Position numbers and translations under genes: made by a program. The notes beneath the pieces are model-generated. The model searched no databases. It saw only the letters and a list, made by a program, of their open reading frames with translations, and had not been told where the DNA came from. Below are positions 52,048-60,841 of a stretch of 64,000 bases of DNA, piece by piece; the stretch's first letter is position 1, and each line of letters begins with the position of its first letter. This stretch comes from Planococcus chinensis (GTDB lineage: Bacteria > Bacillota > Bacilli > Bacillales_A > Planococcaceae). The DNA lies in the NCBI RefSeq assembly GCF_020071995.1, contig NZ_JABWTK010000005.1, positions 124,001-188,000 of the forward strand, in the 5' to 3' direction.

Positions 52048-53262
52048 ATGAAACTTGGTCTTATTCCGAAATTGTTAATGGGTCTTGGCATTGGGATTTT
52101 AATTGGCTTGTTTGGTCCGGATTGGATGATTCGTTTTACGGAAACAGGAAACATGCTATTGGGGAACCTGATTAAATTCTTCATTCCATTAATAATCTTT
52201 GCCTTCGTTGCAGCAAGTATCGCAGAGTTTTCTTCAAAAGCTGGCAGGTTGCTCAGCTTTACGATTGGGATATCTTATTTGGATACCATTCTTGCATGTA
52301 TGCTAGGAGCCGTGGCAGCTTATCTAATCGTCCCAGGATTCGCTTTGCAGGCTAACCAAGCTATTGAAGCGGTAGAAATCGGCGCTCCTTTCGTAGAACT
52401 GGATATCCCGCCGATCATGGGAATCATTTCAGCGCTTGTATTAGCGATTGTGGTTGGTATGGCGTCATCGTGGGGAGAAGCGAAAGTTCTGTCCGCAGCA
52501 GTTATAGAGTTTAGAAATTTAATCGAACGCGTGATCAGAGGATTTATCGTTCCTGTTATTCCGATTTTCATCGCCTGCATCTTTGCGGGTTTAGCCGCAA
52601 AAGGAGAACTCTTTGGAACAATGGCGGTCTTTGGAAAGATGCTCGCCTTGATCCTGATTTTACAAGTCGTATGGCTGGTTATTGAATATACTGTAGCGGG
52701 AGCCATTTCAAAGAAGAGTCCGTTTACGATGTTCAAAGCAATGCTTCCCGCGTACTTTACAGCGATGGGAACCATGTCGAGTGCTGTTACAATGCCAGTT
52801 TCCCTTAAGCAAGCGAAAACCGTTCCATACTTAAACAAGAAAATTGCAGACTTTGTGATGCCGCTTTGTGCGAATGTGCATCTTTCGGGAGCGGCCATGA
52901 CATTGACGATCAGTGCCATTACGGTTTCTCTATTGACCACAGGAAGCCTGCCGCCGATCGGGCTGATTATTTCCTTTATCCTAATTCTAGGTGTAATTGA
53001 AGTTGGAGCGGTTGGTGTGCCTGGAGGTTCGGCTTTAGCGGCGATTGGGATTTTGCAATCAACACTGGGCTTTGATGAAGCAGCAATCGGGCTTATGCTC
53101 GCGTTGTTCATGATCCAAGACAGTTTTGGAACTGCGACCAATATAGCAGGAGATGGTGCAATTGCAATGATTGTTAACCGTTTCTTCGGTAAAGAAGATG
53201 AAGGTTCCGAAACAGCCGAAGAACCAGAAATTGCTCTTGATTTGGAGGAAGCTCGACCATGA
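52048..53262 (+). CDS. DAACS-family cation:dicarboxylate/amino acid symporter
   Basis: A 404-aa transporter with eight helices and two re-entrant loops. Family marks are FFIPLIIFAFVAAS near residue 45, the Ser-rich hairpin AYFTAMGTMSSAVTMPVSL near 235 and VPGGSALAAIGI near 325, then the substrate-site segment FMIQDSFGTATNIAGDG near 350. It imports glutamate, aspartate, serine/threonine or C4-dicarboxylates with Na or H ions. The last codons overlap the start of L-threonine aldolase by 4 bases, which favours serine or threonine (SstT-like) as substrate. AGTGGGGGAG precedes the ATG. Confidence 0.9.
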   Translation: MKLGLIPKLLMGLGIGILIGLFGPDWMIRFTETGNMLLGNLIKFFIPLIIFAFVAASIAEFSSKAGRLLSFTIGISYLDTILACMLGAVAAYLIVPGFALQANQAIEAVEIGAPFVELDIPPIMGIISALVLAIVVGMASSWGEAKVLSAAVIEFRNLIERVIRGFIVPVIPIFIACIFAGLAAKGELFGTMAVFGKMLALILILQVVWLVIEYTVAGAISKKSPFTMFKAMLPAYFTAMGTMSSAVTMPVSLKQAKTVPYLNKKIADFVMPLCANVHLSGAAMTLTISAITVSLLTTGSLPPIGLIISFILILGVIEVGAVGVPGGSALAAIGILQSTLGFDEAAIGLMLALFMIQDSFGTATNIAGDGAIAMIVNRFFGKEDEGSETAEEPEIALDLEEARP

Positions 53263-54329
53263 TAAACGGCTATCTGGATTTACGAAGCGATACAGTCACA
53301 TTGCCGAAAGCCGAAATGATGGACGCCATTGCCAATGCCTCTCTTGGAGACGATATTATGGGGGAAGACGCAACGGTAAATGAATTGCAAAGAAAAGCAG
53401 CGGACTTGCTTGGCATGGAAGATGCCTTGCTCGTCACTTCAGGAACCATGGCCAATCAAATCGCAATTATGAACTTCGCGCAAAGAGGCCAGGAAGTCAT
53501 TGTTGGAAATGAATCCCATATCTTAAATTTGGAAGGTGCAGCGTTAGCGGCAGTTGCACAAGTCCAAGCAAGACCAATGACAGTCAAAAATGGATACTTT
53601 GATCCCGAAATAGTGGAATCGTTAATTTCTTCTGGAGATATCCAACGAGCCAAAACAGCGTTGATCTCCATCGAAAATACGTATAACTTAAATGCAGGGC
53701 AAATTGTTTCCATAGAAAATACGAAGGAAATTAAAGAACTTGCTGTTCAACACGGACTGCCGGTTTACTTGGACGGTGCAAGAATCTTTAATGCTGCCGT
53801 CGCGTTAGAGGCAGCACCGAAAGATTTGTGCAAGCACGTGGATGCCGTGCAATTTTGTTTAACGAAAGGGTTGGGCTGTCCACTTGGGTCGATTCTTGCC
53901 GGCTCAAAAGAATTCATCCAACATGCAAAAATGAATCGCCAACGACTCGGAGGTGGAATGAGGCAAGCAGGAATCATAGCGGCTCCAGGCATTTATGCGT
54001 TGGATCATATGATTGATCGTTTAAAAGAGGATAATCAAAAAGCGTATCAGCTTGCGAAGAAGTTATCGGCTGTAGAAGGAATCCATATTAATTTGGACAA
54101 TGTGCAAACCAATATCATTGCTGTCAATATTACCAAAGAAGACATAGACGCTGATAAATTTATTGAGCTTCTAAAAGAAAAGCAAATTAAAGTGAAGAAG
54201 ATTGGCAAGAGAAAAATACGGATGATTGTTCATTACTTGATTACGGATGAAAATATCGAATATCTTTTTGAAAACATGAAAGGCATTATGAGCGGCAGCC
54301 GAACTGTTCAACATCAGCTTTTTGATTGA
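53259..54329 (+). CDS. ltaE: Low-specificity L-threonine aldolase
   Basis: A 356-aa PLP enzyme of the beta-eliminating lyase family. LDLRSDTVTLPKAEMMDAI opens the protein, the PLP-binding Lys is in FCLTKGLGCPLGSILAG (about residue 205), and YLDGARIFNAAVAL precedes it. It splits threonine or allo-threonine into glycine and acetaldehyde. The start overlaps the symporter stop by 4 bases (ATGA), so uptake and cleavage are made together. The terminator after it ends the operon. Confidence 0.92.
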   Translation: MINGYLDLRSDTVTLPKAEMMDAIANASLGDDIMGEDATVNELQRKAADLLGMEDALLVTSGTMANQIAIMNFAQRGQEVIVGNESHILNLEGAALAAVAQVQARPMTVKNGYFDPEIVESLISSGDIQRAKTALISIENTYNLNAGQIVSIENTKEIKELAVQHGLPVYLDGARIFNAAVALEAAPKDLCKHVDAVQFCLTKGLGCPLGSILAGSKEFIQHAKMNRQRLGGGMRQAGIIAAPGIYALDHMIDRLKEDNQKAYQLAKKLSAVEGIHINLDNVQTNIIAVNITKEDIDADKFIELLKEKQIKVKKIGKRKIRMIVHYLITDENIEYLFENMKGIMSGSRTVQHQLFD

Positions 54330-54379
54330 AAAGGGAATGCCTTTTGTACTTTAGATCTCAAATTGCTTAAGCTAATCAA

Positions 54380-54420
54380 AAAACCTGAAACGCAGAAAAT
54401 GCGCTTCAGGTTTTTTTTTG
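54380..54420 (+). terminator. Terminator after the threonine aldolase gene
   Basis: Stem AACCTGAAACGCA / TGCGCTTCAGGTT (one mismatch) with a 5-base loop and nine T. Confidence 0.9.
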
Positions 54421-54447
54421 CTATTAAAAAATTTAGTTATCTCCTAT

Positions 54448-54813
54448 TTAAAGAATTGCTTCCGCAATCAATTTATCCAGCTTCCGGATATCTACTTTCT
54501 TGTTCAAGTTCAACTTGAACTTACCGGCTTTCGTCCACAATTCCAGCTCTGCATTCAAATCGAACGTTCCGCCGTTTTCGGATGAATACATGATGATTGA
54601 TTTAAACGGAATCGTATAGACTTCGACTTTTTTGCCGGTCATGCCTTGCTTGTCTGAAATGATGATTCGTTTGTTGGTCACTACCGCAACGTCGCGGATG
54701 GTTTTATAGGCGATGTGTGCTTCTTCTCCTGCAATAAATAAATCATTGATGGAATCCGGTATATCGATTTCTTGTGTGAACGTCCAAGCCATCATGGTAT
54801 TTAAATCAGCCAT
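54448..54813 (-). CDS. Bacterial PH-domain protein (bPH/DUF1696 type)
   Basis: A 121-aa single-domain protein with the pleckstrin-homology-like pattern seen in bacterial PH proteins: KTIRDVAVVTNKRIIISDKQ, then VEVYTIPFKSIIMYSSEN and a C-terminal amphipathic helix. There is no membrane segment. AAGGGGGAAT lies before the ATG. Its role is unknown; bacterial PH-domain proteins are found in envelope stress and protein-scaffold roles. Confidence 0.85.
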   Translation of the reverse strand: MADLNTMMAWTFTQEIDIPDSINDLFIAGEEAHIAYKTIRDVAVVTNKRIIISDKQGMTGKKVEVYTIPFKSIIMYSSENGGTFDLNAELELWTKAGKFKLNLNKKVDIRKLDKLIAEAIL

Positions 54814-55045
54814 TCTTTATTCCCCCTTGTCGTTTATTTTAGTTTCTCATACTCAGAGAAGTATTGTAAGTATTTGTAATGTGTAATTTTCCTTCTATAT
54901 GCTTCTGCTTTTTTATAAAGGTTTTTCTAGTATATACACGAATGTATTATTATGGAAGGATTTATTGATTATTTTTAAAGCATAGAATTCATCGTTATCA
55001 GATAGAGCAGAGACAATTATAAACCTGGAAGGGAGAGATCTAACG

Positions 55046-55267
55046 ATGTGGCAAAAGCAGAAAAATACTTTCGTAACCGGCTTCTTGCTGATCCTTCTGC
55101 CACTGCTGTTTATATTTACAGGAGGAGTTCCGACTCTCAGCAGGCTGATTGGTTTAGGGGAAGGCTTTCCCTATACAATGGCTGCTGTTCTTCTCTTCAT
55201 CATCTTTATCGGTTTGCTGTTCCTGATTGTCGGTGTAGCCAAAACTGTCTTTCAAAGAATAATATGA
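55046..55267 (+). CDS. Small two-helix membrane protein, 73 aa
   Basis: A short protein with two hydrophobic helices (about residues 10-30 and 43-66) separated by a short polar loop (SRLIGLGEGFPY). GGAAGGGAGAG precedes the ATG and a strong terminator lies downstream, so the gene is probably real. No family is recognised. Confidence 0.65.
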   Translation: MWQKQKNTFVTGFLLILLPLLFIFTGGVPTLSRLIGLGEGFPYTMAAVLLFIIFIGLLFLIVGVAKTVFQRII

Positions 55268-55379
55268 ATATCCCAACTTAACACCTATTTTCTTTGTCAT
55301 CATTTCATATAGCGCAAAGCAATCATATAGCTGGAAAAGAGATGATGAAGCAGCAATAAAAATTGACTACATTCATAAG

Positions 55380-55426
55380 GCTCTCTTCAAGCAGGTGAAC
55401 CTGCTTGAAGAGAGCTTTTTATGAGA
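55380..55426 (+). terminator. Strong terminator
   Basis: A perfect 17-bp stem GCTCTCTTCAAGCAGGT / ACCTGCTTGAAGAGAGC with a short loop and TTTTT. Confidence 0.92.
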
Positions 55427-55637
55427 ACGTTGATATTATCAATTTTTTTATTAAAATCGTAAATTGTACAAGAGTTTGTAATAAATATTGTAATAATTAT
55501 TTTTTATTTATAATATATGGAAAAATTAAATAATAAATGTTATATTTGTGTTATTAATAATAAAATTCCTTAACGAACTATTTAAAAGTTTCTATCGACA
55601 AAGAAAAGTCGTATTCCAAAAACAAAGGAGGATTTTT
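55427..55637 (+). promoter_or_regulatory. AT-rich promoter region of the lipoprotein gene
   Basis: This stretch is strongly AT-rich. It holds TTGATA with a TAAAAT about 16-17 bases on, the former within the palindrome TTGATATTATCAA (55430-55442), and several TATAAT-like boxes near 55510. No RNA gene or further protein gene is visible. Confidence 0.4.
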
Positions 55638-56312
55638 ATGAAATTAAAATTTTGGTTAGTATCATTATTAGTTATTTCTACATTCTTGACAGCTTGTGGT
55701 TCGGAATCGGCCAATAGTAATGAGAGCTCGGAAAACACATCTTCAGAAAGTGAAGAAACAGCTGAAGAAAAAGAAGCATCCAAAGACACTGAAGCGGCAG
55801 AAGAGACTGAACAAGGAGAGACTAACTCTGAAGACGTACAAGAAGATGATAGCCTTAAGGCAACAAATACTTATACAAATAAAGAACTTGGCATTACTGG
55901 AGAAATAGGGCCGATAAAATACGAAATCCCTGGAGTCCAATTAAAAATAATGGAGCCTAAAGATCAAGCAACTGCTGATTTATTTGGAGTAGGAATCGGA
56001 GAAGAGGTTCATGCATTTACAGTACAAGTTGCTGGTGAAAATACTTCAGATGAAGACATGAGTTTTTATTTAGGACAAGCGATTGCCGTTACGAATACAA
56101 AAGAACAATTAGAGCCCGATATGTTGCTCTCTGAACATATTGAGGGTGAGTATCTAGGGCAAGTAAGACATGAAGGATTTAACGTTTATATTCTAAAGAA
56201 TTCAAAGGTAGATGAATTAGAAAGTATCGAACTACGAATATCAGCGCCTAGTGATAGTAACTACGAGATTGTAGGAGAAGATGTATCACATACTATTGAA
56301 GTAAATAAATAA
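55638..56312 (+). CDS. Putative lipoprotein, DUF4352-like
   Basis: A 224-aa predicted lipoprotein with lipobox FLTAC (Cys about residue 20), an acidic Ser/Glu/Thr linker of about 50 residues (ETAEEKEASKDTEAAEETEQ) and a C-terminal beta-rich domain (about 75-224). That domain, with GITGEIGPIKYEI near its start and EEVHAFTVQVAGENTSDED, recalls the immunoglobulin-like DUF4352 telokin fold of secreted proteins; this is a judgement by eye. AAAGGAGG precedes the ATG at 55638. It is more AT-rich than the genes to the left, and a weak hairpin follows. Layout resembles the lipoprotein at 47768-48424. Confidence 0.72.
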   Translation: MKLKFWLVSLLVISTFLTACGSESANSNESSENTSSESEETAEEKEASKDTEAAEETEQGETNSEDVQEDDSLKATNTYTNKELGITGEIGPIKYEIPGVQLKIMEPKDQATADLFGVGIGEEVHAFTVQVAGENTSDEDMSFYLGQAIAVTNTKEQLEPDMLLSEHIEGEYLGQVRHEGFNVYILKNSKVDELESIELRISAPSDSNYEIVGEDVSHTIEVNK

Positions 56313-56403
56313 AAGAATAATAAAGTATTAAATTATAACCTCTGGCATTTTCTCTGCTGGAGGTTTTATAAACTAAATGAATCGGAGGTCATTATAGAGG
56401 CTA

Positions 56404-56448
56404 TTAGATAAGTTACAATGCCCCTATATATGTGGTAAAATTATCTAA
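56404..56448 (+). promoter_or_regulatory. hsd operon promoter within an 8-bp inverted repeat
   Basis: A -35 TTACAA (56413-56418), a 17-base spacer and -10 TAAAAT (56436-56441). The perfect inverted repeat TTAGATAA (56404-56411) / TTATCTAA (56441-56448) brackets both boxes. Confidence 0.65.
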
Positions 56449-56480
56449 ATTGTAGCTCGTAATTTGAAAGGGGTAGTCCC

Positions 56481-59240
56481 ATGGTTTATCAATCCCGAAC
56501 ACAGACAGAAGCACAGCTGGAAAACGAAATGATCGCCCAGCTGGCAGGGATAGGATATGAGAAAGTAGCCATTCCTGACATCAAAACTTTACAACAAAAC
56601 TTCCGGCAGCAAATCAGCCGGTTAAACAAAGAAAACTTGAACGGCACGCCGCTGTCCGACAAGGAATTTGAGCGGCTGTTGTTAAAAATAGAAGGCAAGA
56701 GCGTCTACGAATCAGCCAAGTTATTGCGCATCAAGCAGCATATTTCCCGTGATGACGATAGCACACTTTACCTTAAACTGATGGATATTCAAGACTACAA
56801 AAACAACCATCTACAAGTCACCCATCAAACGACCGTCGTCGGCCGTTATACCAACCGCTACGACGTAACCGTTTTGCTCAACGGCTTGCCGGTTGTCCAA
56901 ATCGAACTAAAAAGAAGAGGGCTCCATTTTGTCGAGAGCTTCAACCAGATCATGCGCTACCGGAAAGATTCCTACGGTGGTTTATTTAACTTTCTGCAGG
57001 TTTTTGTGGTCTCAAACGGCGTAGACACGAAGTACTTCGCAAACTCGGACAAAGAGCCGCTGAAGAGCTTGATGTTTTTCTGGTCAGATAATAAAAACAA
57101 GCGCATCACAAAACTCAGCGACTTTACGGCTTCTTTCCTAGACCCGCTTATGCTGCAGAACATCCTGACCAAATACATGGTCATCAACGACACCGACAAG
57201 CATTTGATGGTCATGCGCCCTTACCAGATCTATGCGGTCGAGCGCATTTTGCACCAGGCAATCGAGAAAGAAGAAAACGGTTACGTCTGGCATACGACCG
57301 GGAGCGGGAAGACGCTGACGTCGTTCAAGGCGAGTGAACTGCTCGCGCAGGAAGAAGACATCAAGAAAGTCATTTTCCTCGTTGACCGGAAAGACCTGGA
57401 CTCCCAGACGATGGAAGAGTTCAACAAATTCGAGAAAGACTCCGTCGACCGCACGACGAAAACCGGCGTCTTGGTCAAACAGTTAAAAGACCCACAGCGC
57501 AAGCGCATCATTACGACCATCCAGAAAATGGCGAATGCGGTCAAAACGGAAAAATACAAAGACATCATGAAACTTTATGAGAACGAAAAAGTCGTATTTG
57601 TGATCGATGAATGCCATCGTTCGCAGTTCGGAGAGATGAACCTCCTCATCAAGCGTCATTTCAAACGAGCACAGTACATCGGCTTTACCGGAACGCCGCG
57701 CTTTGTCGAGAACCGGAGCCAGGACGGCCGCACGACTTCCGACTTGTTCCAGGACTGCCTGCATACGTACTTAATCAAAGACGCCATCCATGACGGCAAC
57801 GTTCTTGGCTTTTCCGTTGAATATATCCGCACCATCAAAGAAAAAGAAGGCGTTGATGATGTCACGAAAGTGCCTGGGATTGACCAAAACGAATTGTGGA
57901 TGGCAGACGAGCGCATTGAAAAAGTTGCTAAAAACATTATAGAAATCCATGGCAATAAAACACATAATCAAAAATACACGGGCATGCTGACGGTCGAAAG
58001 CATTCCGGCAGCCATCAAATACTATGATGCGTTCAAAAAGCTCAATACCGATTTGAAAATCACCACCATCTACAGCTACGGAGCGAATGAAGAAAGCGTC
58101 GAAGACCAAGAGCATTCCCGCCATGCACTGGAACGCGTCATGGGGGATTTTAATAAAGAATTCGGCACGAATCATAAGACCGATAACTTTTCTTCTTATT
58201 TCGCAGACGTCTCGAAAAAAGTGAAGACGGCACAAATTGATTTGCTCATCGTTGTCGATATGTTCCTCACCGGATTCGATGCCAAAACTTTAAGCACCTT
58301 GTACGTCGACCGGCAGCTGAAGCACCACGGCTTGATTCAAGCCTATTCCCGCACCAACCGTGTCGAAGGTCCGAAGAAAATGTACGGCAATATCGTCTGT
58401 TACCGCAATTTAAAAGACGCCACAGACGAAGCAGTCCGCCTGTTTTCACAGACGGGCGATACAGACACGGTATTGATGAAGGAGTATAATCAATATTTGG
58501 ATGACTTTAGAAAACAGCTGGAAGTCATGCATGATATTGCCCTTACACCGGATGACGTTGATGAACTTGAAGGCGAAACAAAAGAGAAAGAATTCGTCGT
58601 TGCCTTCCGTGATTTGACGCGTGTCCTGACGAAGCTAAAGACCTTTGTCGATTTCGAATTTAACCCAGAAGATTTGGGCATCAGCGAACAGACCTATAAA
58701 GACTTCCGCAGCAAATTCCTGCATCTGTATGAGAAGTCGCAAAACGTAAAAGAAAAGGTATCCGTCATCAACGACGTCGACTTTGAAATCGAATTGATGC
58801 AGACCGACCGCATCAACGTCGATTATATTCTGGAACTGCTCCGCAACATCAATTACGAAAATAAAAACGAGCGTGACACCGCAGTGCGCCGCGCCATCAA
58901 AGAAGTCAATGAAGCGTCAAGCGACGAAATGCGCTTGAAACGCGATCTATTGTTAGAATTTCTAAAAGGTGTGGCACCGACCATCACGAACAACGACTCG
59001 GTCGACCAGAAATACCGCGACTTTGAAAGCGAACGTCGCAAGCGGGAAATCCAGGCAATGTCACAAGAAATTCAAGTGGCAGAAGACAAACTGGAGTATT
59101 TCATGAAAGAATATGAATTTACCGGAGTGTCGCCGGACCAGGAAATCAACGACGCCATCAAAGCGCCGTTCAAAGAAAAACGCAAACGCGTACAGGCATT
59201 AAAAGATTTCATCTATACAAACGTACGCAAGTATTCATAA
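56481..59240 (+). CDS. hsdR: Type I restriction endonuclease, HsdR subunit
   Basis: A 919-aa motor-nuclease. The N-terminal nuclease motif includes VVQIELKRRG (Glu142 and Lys144). The superfamily 2 helicase has motif I TTGSGKT (Lys277), motif II DECHR (Asp376) and motif III GFTGTPRF, with later motifs such as VVDMFLTGFDAKTLSTLYVD. With HsdM and HsdS it translocates and cuts unmodified DNA far from its target. It is a little shorter than the common 1000-aa subunit but shows no break. GGGGTAG-type RBS precedes the ATG; hsdM follows 17 bases after the stop. Confidence 0.95.
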   Translation: MVYQSRTQTEAQLENEMIAQLAGIGYEKVAIPDIKTLQQNFRQQISRLNKENLNGTPLSDKEFERLLLKIEGKSVYESAKLLRIKQHISRDDDSTLYLKLMDIQDYKNNHLQVTHQTTVVGRYTNRYDVTVLLNGLPVVQIELKRRGLHFVESFNQIMRYRKDSYGGLFNFLQVFVVSNGVDTKYFANSDKEPLKSLMFFWSDNKNKRITKLSDFTASFLDPLMLQNILTKYMVINDTDKHLMVMRPYQIYAVERILHQAIEKEENGYVWHTTGSGKTLTSFKASELLAQEEDIKKVIFLVDRKDLDSQTMEEFNKFEKDSVDRTTKTGVLVKQLKDPQRKRIITTIQKMANAVKTEKYKDIMKLYENEKVVFVIDECHRSQFGEMNLLIKRHFKRAQYIGFTGTPRFVENRSQDGRTTSDLFQDCLHTYLIKDAIHDGNVLGFSVEYIRTIKEKEGVDDVTKVPGIDQNELWMADERIEKVAKNIIEIHGNKTHNQKYTGMLTVESIPAAIKYYDAFKKLNTDLKITTIYSYGANEESVEDQEHSRHALERVMGDFNKEFGTNHKTDNFSSYFADVSKKVKTAQIDLLIVVDMFLTGFDAKTLSTLYVDRQLKHHGLIQAYSRTNRVEGPKKMYGNIVCYRNLKDATDEAVRLFSQTGDTDTVLMKEYNQYLDDFRKQLEVMHDIALTPDDVDELEGETKEKEFVVAFRDLTRVLTKLKTFVDFEFNPEDLGISEQTYKDFRSKFLHLYEKSQNVKEKVSVINDVDFEIELMQTDRINVDYILELLRNINYENKNERDTAVRRAIKEVNEASSDEMRLKRDLLLEFLKGVAPTITNNDSVDQKYRDFESERRKREIQAMSQEIQVAEDKLEYFMKEYEFTGVSPDQEINDAIKAPFKEKRKRVQALKDFIYTNVRKYS

Positions 59241-59257
59241 AAGAGGAGAACTAAACC

Positions 59258-60841
59258 ATGACAACTTCAGAAAAACAACGCCAGCAACAAGCTGAATTGC
59301 ATAAAAAGCTATGGACAATGGCCAACGACTTAAGAGGCCAGATGGAAGCCTATGATTTCAAAAATTATATCCTTGGATTGATTTTCTATCGTTACTTGTC
59401 CGAGAAAACAGAAGCCCGCATTACGAAACTATTGGAAGAAGACAATATTTCGTATCAGGACGCTTGGCAAGATGAAGAATACAAAGAAGGATTGGTCGAA
59501 GTCTTGCTTGAAGAAATCGGCTTTGTCATCGAACCGGAATTCCTGTTTTCTTCAATGATCACAGAAATTCTGAAAGGCGACAAAGGAACGTTCGACGTGG
59601 AACTTCTGCACAAAGCCGTCAAAGCGGTTGAAGAATCGACGCTTGGCACGGATAGCCAGCAGGACTTCGAACACCTATTTGATGATATGGATCTGACTTC
59701 AACAAAGCTTGGCCGTGACGTGAAATCACGTTCCAAACTGATTGCGAAAATCATGCTGAGCATCAACGACATTCCGTTCCTGCACGACGATGTGGATATC
59801 GATGTATTGGGTGATGCCTATGAATACTTGATCTCACAATTCGCTGCGAATGCAGGGAAAAAAGCAGGCGAATTCTATACGCCACAGCAAGTTTCAAAAA
59901 TCCTGGCGAAAATCGTCACACACGAAAAGCCGAACTTGAAAAACGTCTATGACCCGACTTGTGGGTCAGGCTCATTAATGCTGCGCGTTGCCAAAGAGTC
60001 AAATGTCCGCCAATTTTACGGACAGGAATTAACAACCACAACATTCAACTTGGCGCGCATGAACATGCTGCTGCATGATTTACGTTACACCGATTTTGAT
60101 ATCCAAAACGACAACACATTGGAAAACCCAAAGCACATCGACATGCGCTTTGAAGCAGTCGTCGCCAACCCGCCGTATTCTGCCAACTGGAGCGCAGACG
60201 CGAAATATCTAGACGACGAACGCTTCAGCAACTACGGCAAACTGGCGCCGAAATCAAAAGCCGATTTCGCGTTTGTCCAGCACATGATCCATCAATTGGA
60301 CGATAACGGCACAATGGCAGTCGTCTTGCCGCACGGAGTTTTATTCCGCGGAGCAGCAGAAGGAACCATCCGTAAATTCCTTATCGAAGAAAAGAACTAT
60401 CTGGATGCAGTCATCGGCTTGCCGGCCAATGTCTTTTTCGGCACGTCTATTCCAACATGTGTACTGGTCTTCAAGAAGACCCGCAAAGCAGATGATAACG
60501 TCATTTTCATCGATGCATCAAACGAGTTCGAAAAAGGCAAGAATCAGAACAACCTGACAGACGAAAACGTCGACAAAATCGTTGATACTTATAAATCGCG
60601 TGAAACAATTGAACGATATTCATATGCTGCTAGCTTGGAAGAAATCAAAGAGAATGACTATAACCTGAATATTCCTCGATATGTCGATACTTTTATCGAA
60701 GAAGAGCCGATTGATTTAGAAGCGGTTCAAGTGAGATTAAAAGAGATCGATCAGGAGATCGAGGAAATTGACCGGGAGCTTGAGGAGTACTTTAAGGAAT
60801 TGGGGGTTGGTTTAAGTGAACGTACCTCAGTTGAGATTTGA
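59258..60841 (+). CDS. hsdM: Type I DNA methyltransferase, HsdM subunit
   Basis: A 527-aa N6-adenine methyltransferase. An N-terminal helical domain (about 1-150; LRGQMEAYDFKNYILGLIFY) precedes the catalytic domain with GEFYTPQQVSKILA, the SAM-binding DPTCGSGSLMLRVA and the catalytic NPPY at residues 304-307. The 3' end, from about 60600, becomes noticeably more AT-rich and includes the helical tail LKEIDQEIEEIDRELEEYF. The stop lies 26 bases inside hsdS, so the two are translationally coupled. Confidence 0.95.
   Translation: MTTSEKQRQQQAELHKKLWTMANDLRGQMEAYDFKNYILGLIFYRYLSEKTEARITKLLEEDNISYQDAWQDEEYKEGLVEVLLEEIGFVIEPEFLFSSMITEILKGDKGTFDVELLHKAVKAVEESTLGTDSQQDFEHLFDDMDLTSTKLGRDVKSRSKLIAKIMLSINDIPFLHDDVDIDVLGDAYEYLISQFAANAGKKAGEFYTPQQVSKILAKIVTHEKPNLKNVYDPTCGSGSLMLRVAKESNVRQFYGQELTTTTFNLARMNMLLHDLRYTDFDIQNDNTLENPKHIDMRFEAVVANPPYSANWSADAKYLDDERFSNYGKLAPKSKADFAFVQHMIHQLDDNGTMAVVLPHGVLFRGAAEGTIRKFLIEEKNYLDAVIGLPANVFFGTSIPTCVLVFKKTRKADDNVIFIDASNEFEKGKNQNNLTDENVDKIVDTYKSRETIERYSYAASLEEIKENDYNLNIPRYVDTFIEEEPIDLEAVQVRLKEIDQEIEEIDRELEEYFKELGVGLSERTSVEI

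Noticed and set aside
52320..53141. 273-aa minus-strand open frame inside the DAACS symporter gene
   Set aside because: Hydrophobic mirror of a membrane-protein gene; no RBS or family features.
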